Source: Cylindrodendrum hubeiense (lineage: Eukaryota > Ascomycota > Sordariomycetes > Hypocreales > Nectriaceae). From it: a stretch of DNA of 64,000 nt. The DNA lies in NCBI GenBank assembly GCA_014621425.1, contig JAANBB010000011.1:248001-312000 (forward strand). The letters run 5' to 3'. A model generated the notes under the pieces. The model was given only the letters and a program-made list of their open reading frames with translations. It did no database searches and was not told the DNA's origin. Shown here piece after piece: positions 1 through 11,604 of this stretch (positions are counted from its first letter, which is position 1; every line of letters starts with the position of its first letter). Position numbers and translations under genes: made by a program.

Positions 1-610
1 TCCAACCGCACCTACACATACGCGAGCGACGAAATACCTCGGACTCCGATACAATTATATAATTTTGCTTGTCACTCGGCCTTATCTTGTTCATATTCTG
101 GCCGAAGACACAAACCCTGATCCCCATTCGTTGCTGAAGGTACAAATTTGCCACAACGCCAATGACGAGTCGATAAAGCTGCTAGGTGAGCTTGCCAGTC
201 AGGATCTCATCAGCCGAAATAACTTTCTCGATGTGATACATATCATCAGCAACGCCGCAATCCTTCTGCTTCGATGTCTCAAGTTTGAGCCTTCAAAAGC
301 TATACAAATCCTGGAAGACTATTTGCCCCTTATTCAGTTAACAGCGCACTCTCACATCGGCAGATTTGCGATGCTAACAATGAGAGCTTTCATATCGGAA
401 TTAAAGGATTTGTTCCACGAGAAAAGGTCCGTTGATAGAATAAATCATTGCCGTTTCCAATTTAACGTTGTCATTTCTAGTGAGCTAGATCAGCGCTCCG
501 GAGTTCCGACTCCGTCTGCGCAGCCAGATGATACATTTCTGGAATTCTTTGGCGCGACAGATATGCTATGGTTTTATGACTGGACTCTATATGACGATCC
601 AAGCCAATGA
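1..610 (+). CDS. C-terminal part of a fungal-type transcription factor (5' end outside window)
   Basis: The reading frame is open from base 2, so the gene begins left of the window; no start codon is needed here and the leftmost in-window candidate is only a TTG. About 202 residues remain, ending at the TGA at 608-610. The first residues include LRYNYIILLVTRPYLV, the characteristic helix (LRYN...LLTRPYL) of the fungal regulator middle homology region (Fungal_trans, PF04082). It is followed by helical sequence and a short acidic tail. By family knowledge this is a nuclear Zn2Cys6 regulator; the DNA-binding domain is not visible. A second regulator follows on the same strand at 1363. The target genes cannot be read from this fragment. 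Confidence 0.7.
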   Translation, partial: PTAPTHTRATKYLGLRYNYIILLVTRPYLVHILAEDTNPDPHSLLKVQICHNANDESIKLLGELASQDLISRNNFLDVIHIISNAAILLLRCLKFEPSKAIQILEDYLPLIQLTAHSHIGRFAMLTMRAFISELKDLFHEKRSVDRINHCRFQFNVVISSELDQRSGVPTPSAQPDDTFLEFFGATDMLWFYDWTLYDDPSQ

Positions 611-1362
611 CGGACGGTGTTTGACTTCTATTCCAGTCGACGTTTTGATCTTGCCCACCCAATGAGACGAATATTAACTAGTTATCATTATTTCCAAGAT
701 GTACTACCAAATGCAACCAGGCGAGGGTTCATCAATCAACGTATATCTACGAATCCTGCCACCCCAGGGGCCAGCAACTCGTACCGAAGTCAAAGGAGGA
801 GTGCGGAATACCGTGCACTTCCGTTGACGTCAGGTGCCTGTTATTATCGTATAACCGCGTAAATTCCCCATTGACCAGTAACTGTGGAGATCATCCCATG
901 TCCAAGGACTTTGCGTCCGCTCCAATCACCGCCGAGTAATTGATCAGTTTTGTACCAAAATGACAGGGCACTGATATGAGACATGTCTTAACCCGTCTAT
1001 TATCAGGCCATTGTTGCTGTGCTCTCGGCATTAACCTCATCCCGCTGACTCAGCGGAGATGCATCTTTCATGCAGACCGTAGCCAGCGACGGGACCCGCG
1101 CGGAGCCCGCGCGGGAAACATACTGTTGCCTCTCTCCCTTAAGCATAAAATCAAGAATTCAGCCTGATCTCCCATTGCATTTCTTGGCTGCAGGTTGAAG
1201 AATTTCTAATGCTGGTTCATCTTCAGTCCGACCCCGCAGACACTTTGTTTCCCCCCTAGAGGCCTGTTAATATTACCCACCCATCTGGTGACATAACACC
1301 CACTCGGCCCTTGCCTCCAGTGAGGTGTCACAGGGCATGCATGAGTCCAATTCATTGCAATC
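611..1362. other. Intergenic region upstream of the Zn2Cys6 regulator
   Basis: No credible gene is visible; short frames here lack codon structure or partners. The region holds a GC-rich double palindrome at 1096-1114 and probably the promoter of the regulator that starts at 1363. Confidence 0.5.
1096..1114. promoter_or_regulatory. Paired CCGCGCGG palindromes, possible Zn2Cys6 site
   Basis: Two copies of the perfect 8-bp palindrome CCGCGCGG (1096-1103 and 1107-1114) are separated by AGC. Each holds CCG/CGG triplets, the half-sites used by Zn2Cys6 dimers. They lie about 250 bp before the ATG of a Zn2Cys6 gene, so self-regulation is possible. The function is inferred from sequence and position only. 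Confidence 0.3.
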
Positions 1363-3705
1363 ATGGTGCAAAAAAGAGCTTGCGATTCTTGCTATCAAAG
1401 AAAGGCATGTTCCTTCGCGTTGATGTTGCGTCGCTTGATATTCGAGACCATATAGCGTAGTTTGTGGGTGACTGCTGACATTATTGCATACAGATACAGT
1501 GCAAAAGATACCGTAGGGAGGATCCCTGCGACTGGTGTGGTCACCACGGCCAGTGCTGCACGTTCTCTAGGACCCGAAAGCGGAACGATCTCGCAAGAAA
1601 GTAAGTCAGATGACGCTTGGATATCTCCACACACCGGCTTACTTCTCTTATTTATCACTGAAGCAAACTAACTTGTTCTATATATGTATTGACATCTCTT
1701 CCAACTTAGAACTGTCAAACAGACCTTCTCCGAGAGACTTCGGCAACTCGAATGTTCTTTGGATAACCTCCAGCCACCACAAGCACGTTCAACTACATTG
1801 TCCAAGACACCTGAATCGCCGACACTAAATTCAACGATATTGACTGCGCCAGCGAGTCCGAATGAATCAGCCATAGCATTCAGGCTTACCGAGAAACTCG
1901 CCGCTTATGCGTCATCACATTTGACAAACACGTTCGAGTCCACGAGTATCCTCACCATTGGGCAATTGAGCCAGATTTATGGATCTACATATCTCCTTGG
2001 CGAAACCCGCTTTCCCAATGGTTCCCCTGTTATCTCTGAGGAAGTACAGAGATGGATTACATCAAAAACAGGGCAAGACATCGCATCAAGCAAGCAGCAC
2101 CTATTGAAGTCCGACCCTCCTGTAATGGATTCGACTTCTCCAGCATTCAACTTTCATAAACCCTCCGATGGGTCTTATGATTTACCAGACAAGGCCGTTG
2201 TTGACAGAGTCATCAAAAAGTTCTTCAATTCACCCTTCAAGCTAGGTCACCTACCTATCGTAGATCGTCTTCTGTTTGAGAGAACAATTACGCTAGCATA
2301 CAAACCATTTGACGGAACGCCTCCTTCCGAGCAAATCAGTGCGATAGGCTGTCTTTTAGCCTTTCTATCCCTGAAATCCCTCTTCGCGACTGAGGTTGAA
2401 ACCTTACGGCCTATCAACACCGATGCTTGCGCTATCAAGGCCTGCCGCTTGCTATCCGAATGCGGTGAGGATGCTAGTACGATCAAACTCCAAACTATGT
2501 TACTGCTAGTGAGTGTTTTTAGAATCTCAATCAGAAATTGAAATTTCTAGAATCATTGGACAACGGATTAATCGACATATAGTTCATACATGAGATCTCT
2601 CTGGGACGTCTGCAATCCGCTTCTATCATGCTTGCGACGGCCTGCCGCGTAGTGTTCACACTCGATGGACATATGCAAGAACCGTTGGAAACTTGTGCAG
2701 TCGAATACACCATCCAAGACCGAGAACGTCGTCAAACCCGAATCCTGTTCTGGTTTTGTTATGTTTTTGACAAGCAACTAGCTCTGTGTACTGGGCATCC
2801 ACCATTGGTAACCGACGATTACTGCGACCTCACCATCCCAGCAAACTACAAGGAATACTATTTTGGCCAAGACGAGGCTGATAGTTTTCACTTGGCTGAT
2901 ATGAACACCTCTCCCTCTTTCCCGGGGGATCTTCGACTAAGTCAGCTGAAAGACAAAGCTTTCCGCCTTCTCTACTCGACTAAGGGGGCTTCAGATGCTA
3001 AATTACTTTGCAAAATACGAGAACTAGACGCGGAACTTGAAAGTTGGCGACTATCAATTCCGGCCGACGCCCGACCTGCGCTTTTAGTACCCAAACAGTC
3101 CTACTCCCCTCAGCCGGAAACACGACATGGTCGTGGCATGCGGCATATCGGGCGACACCTGGAATATTATCATCTCATAAAATCAATCCACCAAGCTAGC
3201 GCAAGCTACCAAGCTTTGAACTCTGCTTCGACTTCTGGGAAAGATGAGTTGATTAGCGATCAGGATAGTGGGGTTCAATCCAGTATGGCAATTTCGCTAA
3301 ACGCGTGCCGATCAACTGTCCACTACCTACGGGCAGTAGCTAATGAGCTTGACGGGGAAGCATTTTGGTAAGATAACATTCTCTTTCAATATTTCTTTTA
3401 GCGGGCTCAATGGGGACGTTAAATAGGCAACTCAAAGATATGTCCAATCGAACTAACCTTTTACATCTAGGATCATTGTGTTTTATTTGATAACTGCTAT
3501 TGTAGCTATCTTCTTTAACATTCTCAAGTGTCCTATTGAGGCTAGGCTTGACCTAGAATTGCTTAGCAGTGCTTCTGGCCTGTTGAATAACATGTTAGTA
3601 AACGGGCTAACCTTGAACAAGATCGGATTTGTGCAGTCGGTAAATGAATTTGTCATGGAGCTATATACGCTTGGAGCTTATGCTATTCGGAGAGTAAGGG
3701 AATGA
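1363..3705 (+). CDS. Zn2Cys6 transcription factor, XlnR-like middle domain (655 aa, 5 exons)
   Basis: Exons: 1363-1404, 1494-1600, 1710-2508, 2583-3367 and 3471-3705; they sum to 656 codons including the stop. Exon 1 gives MVQKRACDSCYQRK and exon 2 continues IQCKRY...CDWCGHHGQCC, which together rebuild a Zn2Cys6 cluster (C-x2-C-x6-C-x8-C-x2-C-x6-C) at residues 7-36. A Leu-rich segment, likely the coiled-coil dimer interface, follows (about residues 50-65). Exons 3-4 carry the Fungal_trans region, with FIHEISLGRLQSASIMLATA at the start of exon 4. Intron 1 (1405-1493) appears to begin with GC (AAG then GCATGT), has a CTGAC branch site and ends CAG; the other introns are GT-AG. The protein should act in the nucleus on CGG-type sites. 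Its 3' end faces the tyrosinase gene, whose control is one possible job, but nothing here proves it. Confidence 0.85.
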
Positions 3706-4120
3706 CTTGGAAAGCAATGGCGTGCGCAGTGAACAATGGATTATATAATGTTTAGGGATTAATTTAATGGGAATGTTAAATAGAATCACAGCGTAGAGTA
3801 TAATGTGCAAAAACACGCGCCCGGCAAAATCAACCCCACCCACCAGCAACATAAGCTAGTGTAGGGTAGCGGATTTGGTCTCGACGAAAATCCATGTAAT
3901 ATAATATCAACTACAAAGTAAGGTAGCAATTTATAATCTGGGTACTGGCATATTTCGACACTGCGTTAATATCCCTAGTAACTCGCATAGCTCATGTGCT
4001 TTCCCTGGTAAGTCTGCCAAGGCCACCCAACACAAGACTACCGCTGCGTGATCATCACGTTTGGTTTGAAATAATCAAGCAAAGATATTAACTCATTAAA
4101 ATGTAAGATATTGAAAATAT
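3706..4120. other. Convergent 3' spacer, AT-rich
   Basis: Spacer between the 3' ends of the regulator (plus) and the tyrosinase (minus). It is AT-rich; I see no gene or repeat. It probably holds both 3' UTRs. Confidence 0.5.
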
Positions 4121-6604
4121 TTAGTGGAAATACTTGTTATTCTCGGTGACTCCAGTTCCCTCTGCACGACCAGAGGTTCCATCTTGTTTGGTGGTAATCG
4201 CGGGATGTACAGTGATGTCGGGCGAGTAGCGAGGGAACCCAGACCCGTTCCCAGGGAGCGTGACCTCGTTGCTCACAACACCAACAAGCAAGCCTTCAAC
4301 CAAATCTCTTTGGCTCTCAAGTCTCTGGCCTTGCTTGTCAACGACTTCCCAGTGTAGGTTGGTCTGGAGATACTTGATGACGTCTTCCTTCAGAAGGCTA
4401 TCCAGCTCGCCCGCAAAGTAGCGTTCAGCCAACGCAATGGTGAGCGGGATCTGGCCGGTGATTTCCGTGGCAGCCGCTTGGTCATGTTGACACTTCTCGC
4501 ACCCTGTCTCCTCGGACTGGCCTAGAGGGGAGAATGTTCCAATGTGGTATGGCGATACTGCATAGAGAACGGTTGACTCTTCCGGTGGCACGCGGCCCAA
4601 GAAGATATGGACAAGGTATTGGCCGTCTAGGGTATGCTTTACCGCCTTGATGTTGACAAGCCATTCCAAATAGGTGTCGCCTTTGGCTAACTGGGCTAGT
4701 GAGCGACCATCGGGAACCTGGATACTGGGAACATCCAGCGGCGGAAGAACTGCTGCCAACCGCGACTCAGGGGTAGGTGATACTGCCTGAGCAAGAGATA
4801 ATGCAGTTATTGCAGTGGAGGGACTATCGACGGCATCAATCCGTGCCAGCTTCTTCGCCCGTGTCCTAAGCGTGGCTTCTGGTTGTTTATCTCCTGCCTT
4901 GCTGGCTGTGATCATGGTTGCTAGCGAGCCCGATGCATAGAGGGCACTGAGCCTTTGTTTAATGTCTTCGCGATAGTCACCTGGATTTGCAAAGCCCCAA
5001 GATTTGGTCTCCGGGTAAGCATAGCCAAATGTTGTCGTATCGCGGACTTCCCTGGAGTTCCAAAAGCTGTCTTTGTCTTTGTAGAATGGTGCAAGTGGTG
5101 TGTCGAGGCCTTCATCGGAATTTCCAAGCGTGACCCAGGTACCTCCTAGCGATTTCTTGGTCGTGACCCAGCACTCTGGCTTACTAGGGTCGGCACGCAT
5201 ACCTTCCCACATGGAGACGATGCGATCGATGTTCCTAGGAGAATATTAGCATGGTTATTCGACAAGAGTTAACACAATGCCTACGTGTGGTGCAACCAAA
5301 ATATCGGGTCGAACGCAGAGATAGGGACTCTGCTCATGTGTCCGGTCCTTGAGCGATTTTGTCTATCACTGCCAAAGCCGCCCACTAGCCCATGGACGGC
5401 GTTGTGAATATCTTCAATACTTCCGAAACCCCGACCGTTATTCTTTGGATCCCACTTATTGTGACTGACCTGGTCAAACATTTCGTAAGATTGAATTAGA
5501 TAAACCACCCTTTCGCGAAGATTGCGCTCGACTCCCAAGTCTCTACTGACTTCCCGAGTAAATGGAGTGATTTCATCAAGTATGGCCTCCTTTTGTTGTT
5601 CGGGTGATTGTTCCGTCGACACACCAGCTGAATGATAGCGAGTTGTAGTTTGTAGGCCCTCAATCTATGCGACACGCCTGAATTAGCACACGAATCAAGG
5701 GAGCGAGAGCTCTACAACTCAGAGACATCCGAAAAGGCTCTCCCACCCACCTTGAAATCTTTCCCAACCCCTTCTTGAAACTTATACGAATACAATGGAT
5801 TGGGGATTTCAACAGATCCATCTGCTTCTTTCTTCCGTCCTTCGTCCTCCTTTCTCAATGTCTCCGGCATAACAACTCGGACCACGTTCGAGTCAGTTGC
5901 CTCGTCGGGGAACACTGGAAGGTCCGAACGAGCCCAGTCTATAAAGCACATTATCAGCGAATCATCTAATTTATTGAGCATGAAATCAAAAGGATCACCC
6001 ACCCCAAAATGGCATCCGGAATGCCTTAGCAGCCGCCAAGTACCTCCCCTGGCCTTCCTCTTCAGTAAACTGTTCCGCAACAGAGAGCATGGCGTCTTGG
6101 AGGACAGACTAAAAAGCGTGAGGAACGACTCGCTGTGCATTTGGATTGTTAAACACCTACCTCGAAGAGGGCCAGGTATGGCCGATGCCAAGTGAGGAAC
6201 AAAATGGAAGTATGAGTGCAAAACCCAGCCTGTTGCTTCTTCAATTTCTCCAGATTAGGGTCATTTAATGGCCACGCCTGGTATGGGAACCCATGAATGC
6301 CTGGATAGGTTTAGTTGCAATCTCTGTGCATGGGTCATGTTAAATTCTCACCAGCAATTTGGAAGTAAGAGAGCTGGCCCTTCATGGGAACCTGTTGGAA
6401 CTGCCAGAGGCCAAGCAAGTAGAGGTTCCACATGTCCGTATCCTTCTTGAAATCTCGCAGCTCTTGGCGAATTCCAGGGATCTCTATGTAGATGATTAGA
6501 TTCCCGAGTCTCCATGCTGAAGCGAGTTTCTTACCGCCATTGTCAAGGGCAATACCCTTAATGGGATAGGATCCCTCTGGGTCTTTAGGGTCGAAATTTG
6601 GCAT
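4121..6604 (-). CDS. Tyrosinase (polyphenol oxidase), 709 aa, 7 exons
   Basis: Exons on the minus strand: 6604-6535, 6483-6352, 6300-6161, 6108-6003, 5938-5751, 5664-5285 and 5234-4121, summing to 710 codons. The CuA site has H70, C95-T-H97 and H106 (TWHRPY); the Cys two residues before His is the thioether-forming Cys of ascomycete tyrosinases. CuB has H299, H303 ([11 protein letters not shown]) and the HH pair at 337-338 in FDPIFWLHH. The [10 protein letters not shown] segment is rebuilt across intron 4. The long C-terminal part matches the lid domain (Tyosinase_C type) that shields the active site until cleavage. The enzyme oxidises monophenols and o-diphenols to quinones, as in melanin formation. 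No signal peptide is seen, as expected for this family. The gene diverges from the laccase at 8005. Confidence 0.93.
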
Positions 6605-8004
6605 TTTGAATGTTCAATGATTGAAGTTTGCTACATTGGAGGGTGAGAAGTGATAGTAGCAGCAGTGGGAGGAGCAGGAGGGTGGCCGTCTTAAATAACC
6701 GAGGAGAGACCCCAAACTGCAAAATTCATCCTGACAAGCTTTTTTCCTCATTTACTAGAACATGTTTGCGAATTTATAGCCTGAAAATTTGTACTGTGAG
6801 GATTCCATGGAGACTTTGTTGCGTCTTTGGGTTCTTCCTTTCCCCTCATCATTGGTTTGCAGATGTGGAATAGTGTTTATCAGAGAAAAATGCTGTGGCA
6901 AGACTATTAGATGGCGCATTCCACGCCGGCCAGGTAGGGTCGAGCTGATCTGACGCCTAAGAGTCCTAAAATGTACTTTTTCTTTTTGCAACGGTGGTAA
7001 AGTAAGAATTACATAGAAACTTCATATTTTCTGCATGCCAACATCTTTTCCTATTGAAACAATTTGAAGTTAGTTTAAGATTCCATAATTGTAAAGTTTG
7101 CGTAGCTTGACTCGGGATTTATGTCACGCCTGCTTACCGTGCCCATCGATTGAGGCTTTGCATAAAATTCAGTCTTAGCCTAAATGAAACTGCCCCGAAT
7201 TTTTATCACTCTCGTCACATACATGTGATACGACCTTTTCTGAACTATCATCACTAGTTTGCGTTCCAGACCACGCCCCAGCAACGCGCTGTTGCAATTC
7301 TATCGGCATCTAACCTACTTGGTAGTCAATCACGGTTCTCTGCGGGGTAAAGCTGATGAATACGCACCACCAGAGACGAATGTTATCATGACGGAATGGA
7401 CGCGCTACCGGATGCGTGGCGGTATGCCATGCGTCAGCGGGCCGTGGGCGGTAGTTGTGCCCTCTCACGCTAATACGAACCGCAGGTCTTCCCGTTCTGT
7501 CCCGTCCTGTGCCGAAGCTACAGCCAATAGTTCAGACCGTTTGGACCGTCTCCATACACTGTAGCCGGCTGGCATACCCTTGTTGGCTAGCCCCGATGGG
7601 TCGCTACGTATGTCGATCTCCACCAGCCAGTGTATTTGGTGGTCTCAGCGTGCTGTGGCTGGCTGACAGGGCTGCCAAGGATCTCGATTTGCCTTGCTAG
7701 CCTGTGGTGTCAGCTTTGGTCGAATCCGGCATCAAAGTGCAGGTTTCCGAACGCTGTATCACATCATGGCTGTTTGCTGCCTTGGTGGCTGCATGTTGCT
7801 TATGGTGTCTGTCTATTGCTTATGGTGTCCGTCTGCTGCTGATGGTGGCTGAAACAGCGCCTCGCATGTACGACGGAATCCGGCGACTTCTCTTATTGAA
7901 AAGAGCCGAAGCCCCAGCATTATACCACCCGCTTGTTGAGCTCCTTGAATCTTTGGCAAATCTCATTGAACTCTGAAAAGCTCAACCTGAGCATCGAGAG
8001 AAAA
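6605..8004. promoter_or_regulatory. Shared 1.4-kb spacer between tyrosinase and laccase starts
   Basis: The two phenol oxidase genes point away from this spacer, so it should hold both promoters. The half near the tyrosinase is AT-rich and the half near the laccase is richer in GC. Short frames at 7259-7976 have no recognisable product and are probably chance. A small 20-bp tandem repeat lies at 7796-7855. Confidence 0.45.
7796..7855 (+). repeat. 20-bp tandem repeat, about 2.8 copies
   Basis: Copy 1 (7796-7815) and copy 2 (7816-7835) share TTGCTTATGGTGT and differ at two of 20 positions. A third, shorter and more diverged copy (CTGCTGATGGTGGCTG) follows. It sits about 150 bp upstream of the laccase ATG. 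Confidence 0.7.
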
Positions 8005-10312
8005 ATGACTCTCATTACTCGCTTTTGGCATGCCGTCGTGGGCCTTTTCACGTGGCTGACAATGTCACCCGTGGCAGAATACGGCTACCCTCCATCTCAA
8101 CATCCACTTGGTGTACCTGTCACACATACCCACGAATATGATGACAATCCTCCCATTTTCAGACCCCCGGCAGCAAACCCGAACGATCACGACTTCGTGT
8201 GCGACTACAGCGCAATGGAGGGATGGTTTCCCTGTTCTACCCCAGAGAACAGAGAATGCTGGCTTCGGAACAAAGACGGCCGTGAGCTTAACATCCATAC
8301 AAACTACGAGAACATCGCTCCCGTGGGAATTACTCGACACTACGTCTTAAATCTTACCAACGGCACGTTCAATGCCGACGGTCAACCCTTTACCGAGGCC
8401 AAGCTTTTCAATGAGACATATCCTGGTCCCTGGCTTGAAGCGTGTTGGGGAGATGTGAGTCCAACATCAGACAACAGTGTGATCCATGTCTCTGACTCAT
8501 TGGTTGATAGACCCTTAACATCACCGTCGTCAACAACATAGTAGGTAATGGCACCAGCATCCACTGGCACGGGATTCGACAGAACCAGACGGTAGATATG
8601 GATGGTGTCAACGGCGTCACACAGTGTCCTATCGCACCGGGTCAAAACTTTACATATAGCTTCAAGACAACTCAGTATGGAACCTCTTGGTATCATAGCC
8701 ACTATTCTGTACAATACGCAGATGGCCTGCAGGGCCCACTGGTAAGTAGACCTTCCATGAGTACAGGTTTCAACAATTTGTGAACACCAGCTGACAAGCA
8801 ACACAGACAATCCACGGTCCAACTTCTGCGCCTTTTGATGCATCTAAGCGTCCGTTGCTAATCACGGATTGGTGTAAGTTACTACCGTTACGCGCATGAA
8901 GCTATTCAACTGCTAATAAAATGGAACCAAAAAGCGCACAATAGTGCCTTTCAACTTTTGTTCAACCCCGCCTGGGGAAACAAGACCATCCTTCTGAATG
9001 GCGCTGGAAATGTGTCCCACTACAACTATACTCCCACGCTTGACGTCCCAGATAACTATGAGTTGCATTTCAACAAGACGCCAACCGACAAGCCCACTCG
9101 GCCGAAGAGATACTTGCTTCGCTTGATCAACACTTCGTTCGACACTACATTCGTCTTCTCCATCGACAATCATTGGCTTCAAATTGTGTCGGCAGATTTC
9201 GTGCCTATTGAGCCTTACTTTAACACGTCTGTCTTGATAGGTATCGGCCAGCGATACAATGTCATTGTCGAGGCCAATCCCCTCGTAGGCGACGACAACC
9301 CTATCCCAGATGACGGCAACTTCTGGATCAGAACCTGGGTTGCGGACCGATGTGGGATAGCGCCAGGAGGTCCGGGCTATGAGCAGACTGGCATCCTGCG
9401 ATACGATAACACTAGCATAACCGCGCCGAAATCGCTGCCTTGGACCAAAATCAGCAAGAGCTGTTCCGATGAGACATACAGCTCGCTGAGGCCGAAGCTT
9501 CCGTGGTATGTAGGTCCAGCGGCAAATGCCCAGACGGTTGAAGACGTCGCTGGTGAACAGTTCAATGTGACCCTCGACACTGAATCAAAGAATACGGAAG
9601 CGTTCAAGGACTATCCCTTGGCCACCTTTTCATTGCAGCAATCCGACAACCCGCAATTCAGACCACTTCAAATCAATTATTCTGATCCGGTCTTGATGCA
9701 TCTTGGTGAATCTAGAGACACGTACCCTCCGAAGTGGGTTGTGATCCCCGAAGACTATACCGAGGACAAATGGGTATAGTTGAACTTGGTATTTGGCTGA
9801 AGGCGCTGTTCTAATTATTTTCCTAGATTTATCTTGTACTAACTATGGAGCCAACAAGCAGTGTTACTGGTGCTCATCCGGTATGTCATCCCTTTTCGTT
9901 CGCGACATGGTAGGCAAGGATGGAAACTCACATTATATCTCTTCAGATCCACCTCCACGGTCATGATTTCGCCATTCTGCAGCAGGAGGAGCATCAACTG
10001 TACGACCCTAGCAAACTCAATCTCAAACTTGACAATCCTCCGCGACGGGATGTAGTACTCTTGCCTAATGGTGGCTTCGTTGTCATCGCTTTCAAGGCTG
10101 ATAACCCTGGTATTTGGCTCATGCATTGCCACATAGCTCGGCATGCATCCGAAGGTCTGGCATTGCAAATCCTGGAACGTCAGACCAATGCCAATAGGCT
10201 CTTCCCGTTGGACTCCCCCAACTTGATCGATGCAAACGATATTTGTGTTGAGTGGAAGAATTGGCAACATGCACAAAAGGAAGAGGTCTTCGAGGGTGAC
10301 TCGGGCATTTAA
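8005..10312 (+). CDS. Laccase (multicopper oxidase), 668 aa, 6 exons
   Basis: Exons: 8005-8454, 8511-8741, 8807-8873, 8935-9773, 9827-9880 and 9947-10312, summing to 669 codons. All four copper motifs are present: HWHG (168-171), WYHSHY (210-215), HLHGHDF (549-555) and HCHIARH (607-613), with Leu at the axial T1 position (about 618). That pattern fits an ascomycete laccase sensu lato, which oxidises phenols while reducing oxygen to water. The N-terminus (about 25 residues, hydrophobic, ending near SPVAEYG) looks like a secretion signal. There are many N-x-S/T glycosylation sites. The protein ends exactly in DSGI, the C-terminal plug motif (DSGL/V/I) of ascomycete laccases. The start is the first ATG giving a signal peptide. 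The gene is divergent from the tyrosinase, so joint control is plausible. Confidence 0.95.
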
Positions 10313-11604
10313 GACTAGGTAGGCTGTATTTTGTGACCATGACAGCGCCGAACTGTACGGATAGTGTTTACCTTTCGGTGCAGCCTACCTAGCAATAATG
10401 CTCGCCGTAGATATACCGGCATTTTTGCACAAGTTTAGAGTCATTGTACAATTAATTAGACTTCATCTGATTAACTACTCTTTTTTCGGTTTTGCGCCTT
10501 CGGCTTCGGTGAATCACATATCACAACTCAATCACGCTGACTGGACACAGCGAGGTGCAGGTAAGACATGACAGGGGCACTGCAACCTACCATCGCCATA
10601 TCGTCATAGCCAATCAAGCACAATGAAACGTAAAGAGGCAGTGCCAGCGAGGGTGGCTAGTCGAGGGCGTTGACTTCCACCGCAGAAGCTCTTGAGTGCG
10701 TATAGCGATGATTGGCTTGACAATAACACACCGCTATTTTAGGAGAGTAGCAATGGAAAGTAGTGACAGTGCGACAATAATACATGTCACCAACGCGATT
10801 GCTTCCGTTTGTATGCGTAGTCAGCAGTCTCATGGCAATGTTGTGGAACATGATCCTTCGCGGATGCGTCGGGGTGCCGTCTCTATTCGCCAAGTGGCGC
10901 CAGTCTCACCCCGCGTCAGTCCCGCCAACGCCCCGTATGATTGTGTAAGTCCTATGCAGAGCGCCTTAGGGTATAATCATTAGGCCTTGGTTGTTAATTG
11001 GACTTTCTCATAGAATTAAAATTAAAAACTACACGATCTTAAGACAATCACATGTTCATCACCTCCGCTCCGTTGTAAAGTGGATGGTTCACTCGTTTAC
11101 TGCCCTATTTCTTCATGCACAAATATGTTCTCTGATATATTGCGTACAGCCCATTTAATGAGGGATCTAAATGTTCAATTGAGTGTGGATTCAGAAGGTG
11201 GATGGTGATTCTGTTGATTCAGAATGTCCCCGAGACCCTCTTTAATCGAGCGGGGTGAGATTCTCAATCCTACCCACCCTGACTAAGATCGGGACATTTG
11301 TAAATCAGAGAATTGCATATTCTGTAAATCCGGTCTCAATCTAACACCCTCCGATGTTTGATGGAGGGTGTTCATAGTCAGCCCGCCAGGTACAAGGTAG
11401 TTATCTCTCGTTGCCTTACAATTTATGTGTGAATCAGGACCCCGCTTGAATATTCATACACCCTAGTCCAAAAGAAGGCGGCCAATTAAAACACCCACTA
11501 CCAGGTCACATGGTGCTGGTGCTACATGACATGAGCTTACGCGCATAAACTCAGCCTCATTCCTCGTAACGCATTCCAAAGCTGATTTTCATCTTGCCCG
11601 CCAA
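10313..11604. other. Intergenic region, no gene recognised
   Basis: About 1.3 kb without a supported gene. Small frames at 10657-10983 overlap on both strands and look like chance. A perfect hairpin lies at 11343-11372. The right part should hold the promoter of the large C2H2 gene. Confidence 0.5.
11343..11372. repeat. Perfect 10-bp inverted repeat with 10-nt loop
   Basis: AACACCCTCC (11343-11352) is followed by a 10-nt spacer and its exact reverse complement GGAGGGTGTT (11363-11372). It lies about 230 bp before the ATG of the large C2H2 gene. It could be a dimer-binding site; the function is unknown. Confidence 0.6.

Noticed and set aside
7259..7976. Several overlapping plus-strand frames between tyrosinase and laccase
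   Set aside because: Three frames are open in turn over low-complexity GC-richer DNA; none has a recognisable product or splice partner.
8108..8350. Alternative plus-strand frame inside laccase exon 1
   Set aside because: It lies in the wrong frame relative to the HWHG and HSH motifs and ends within the exon.
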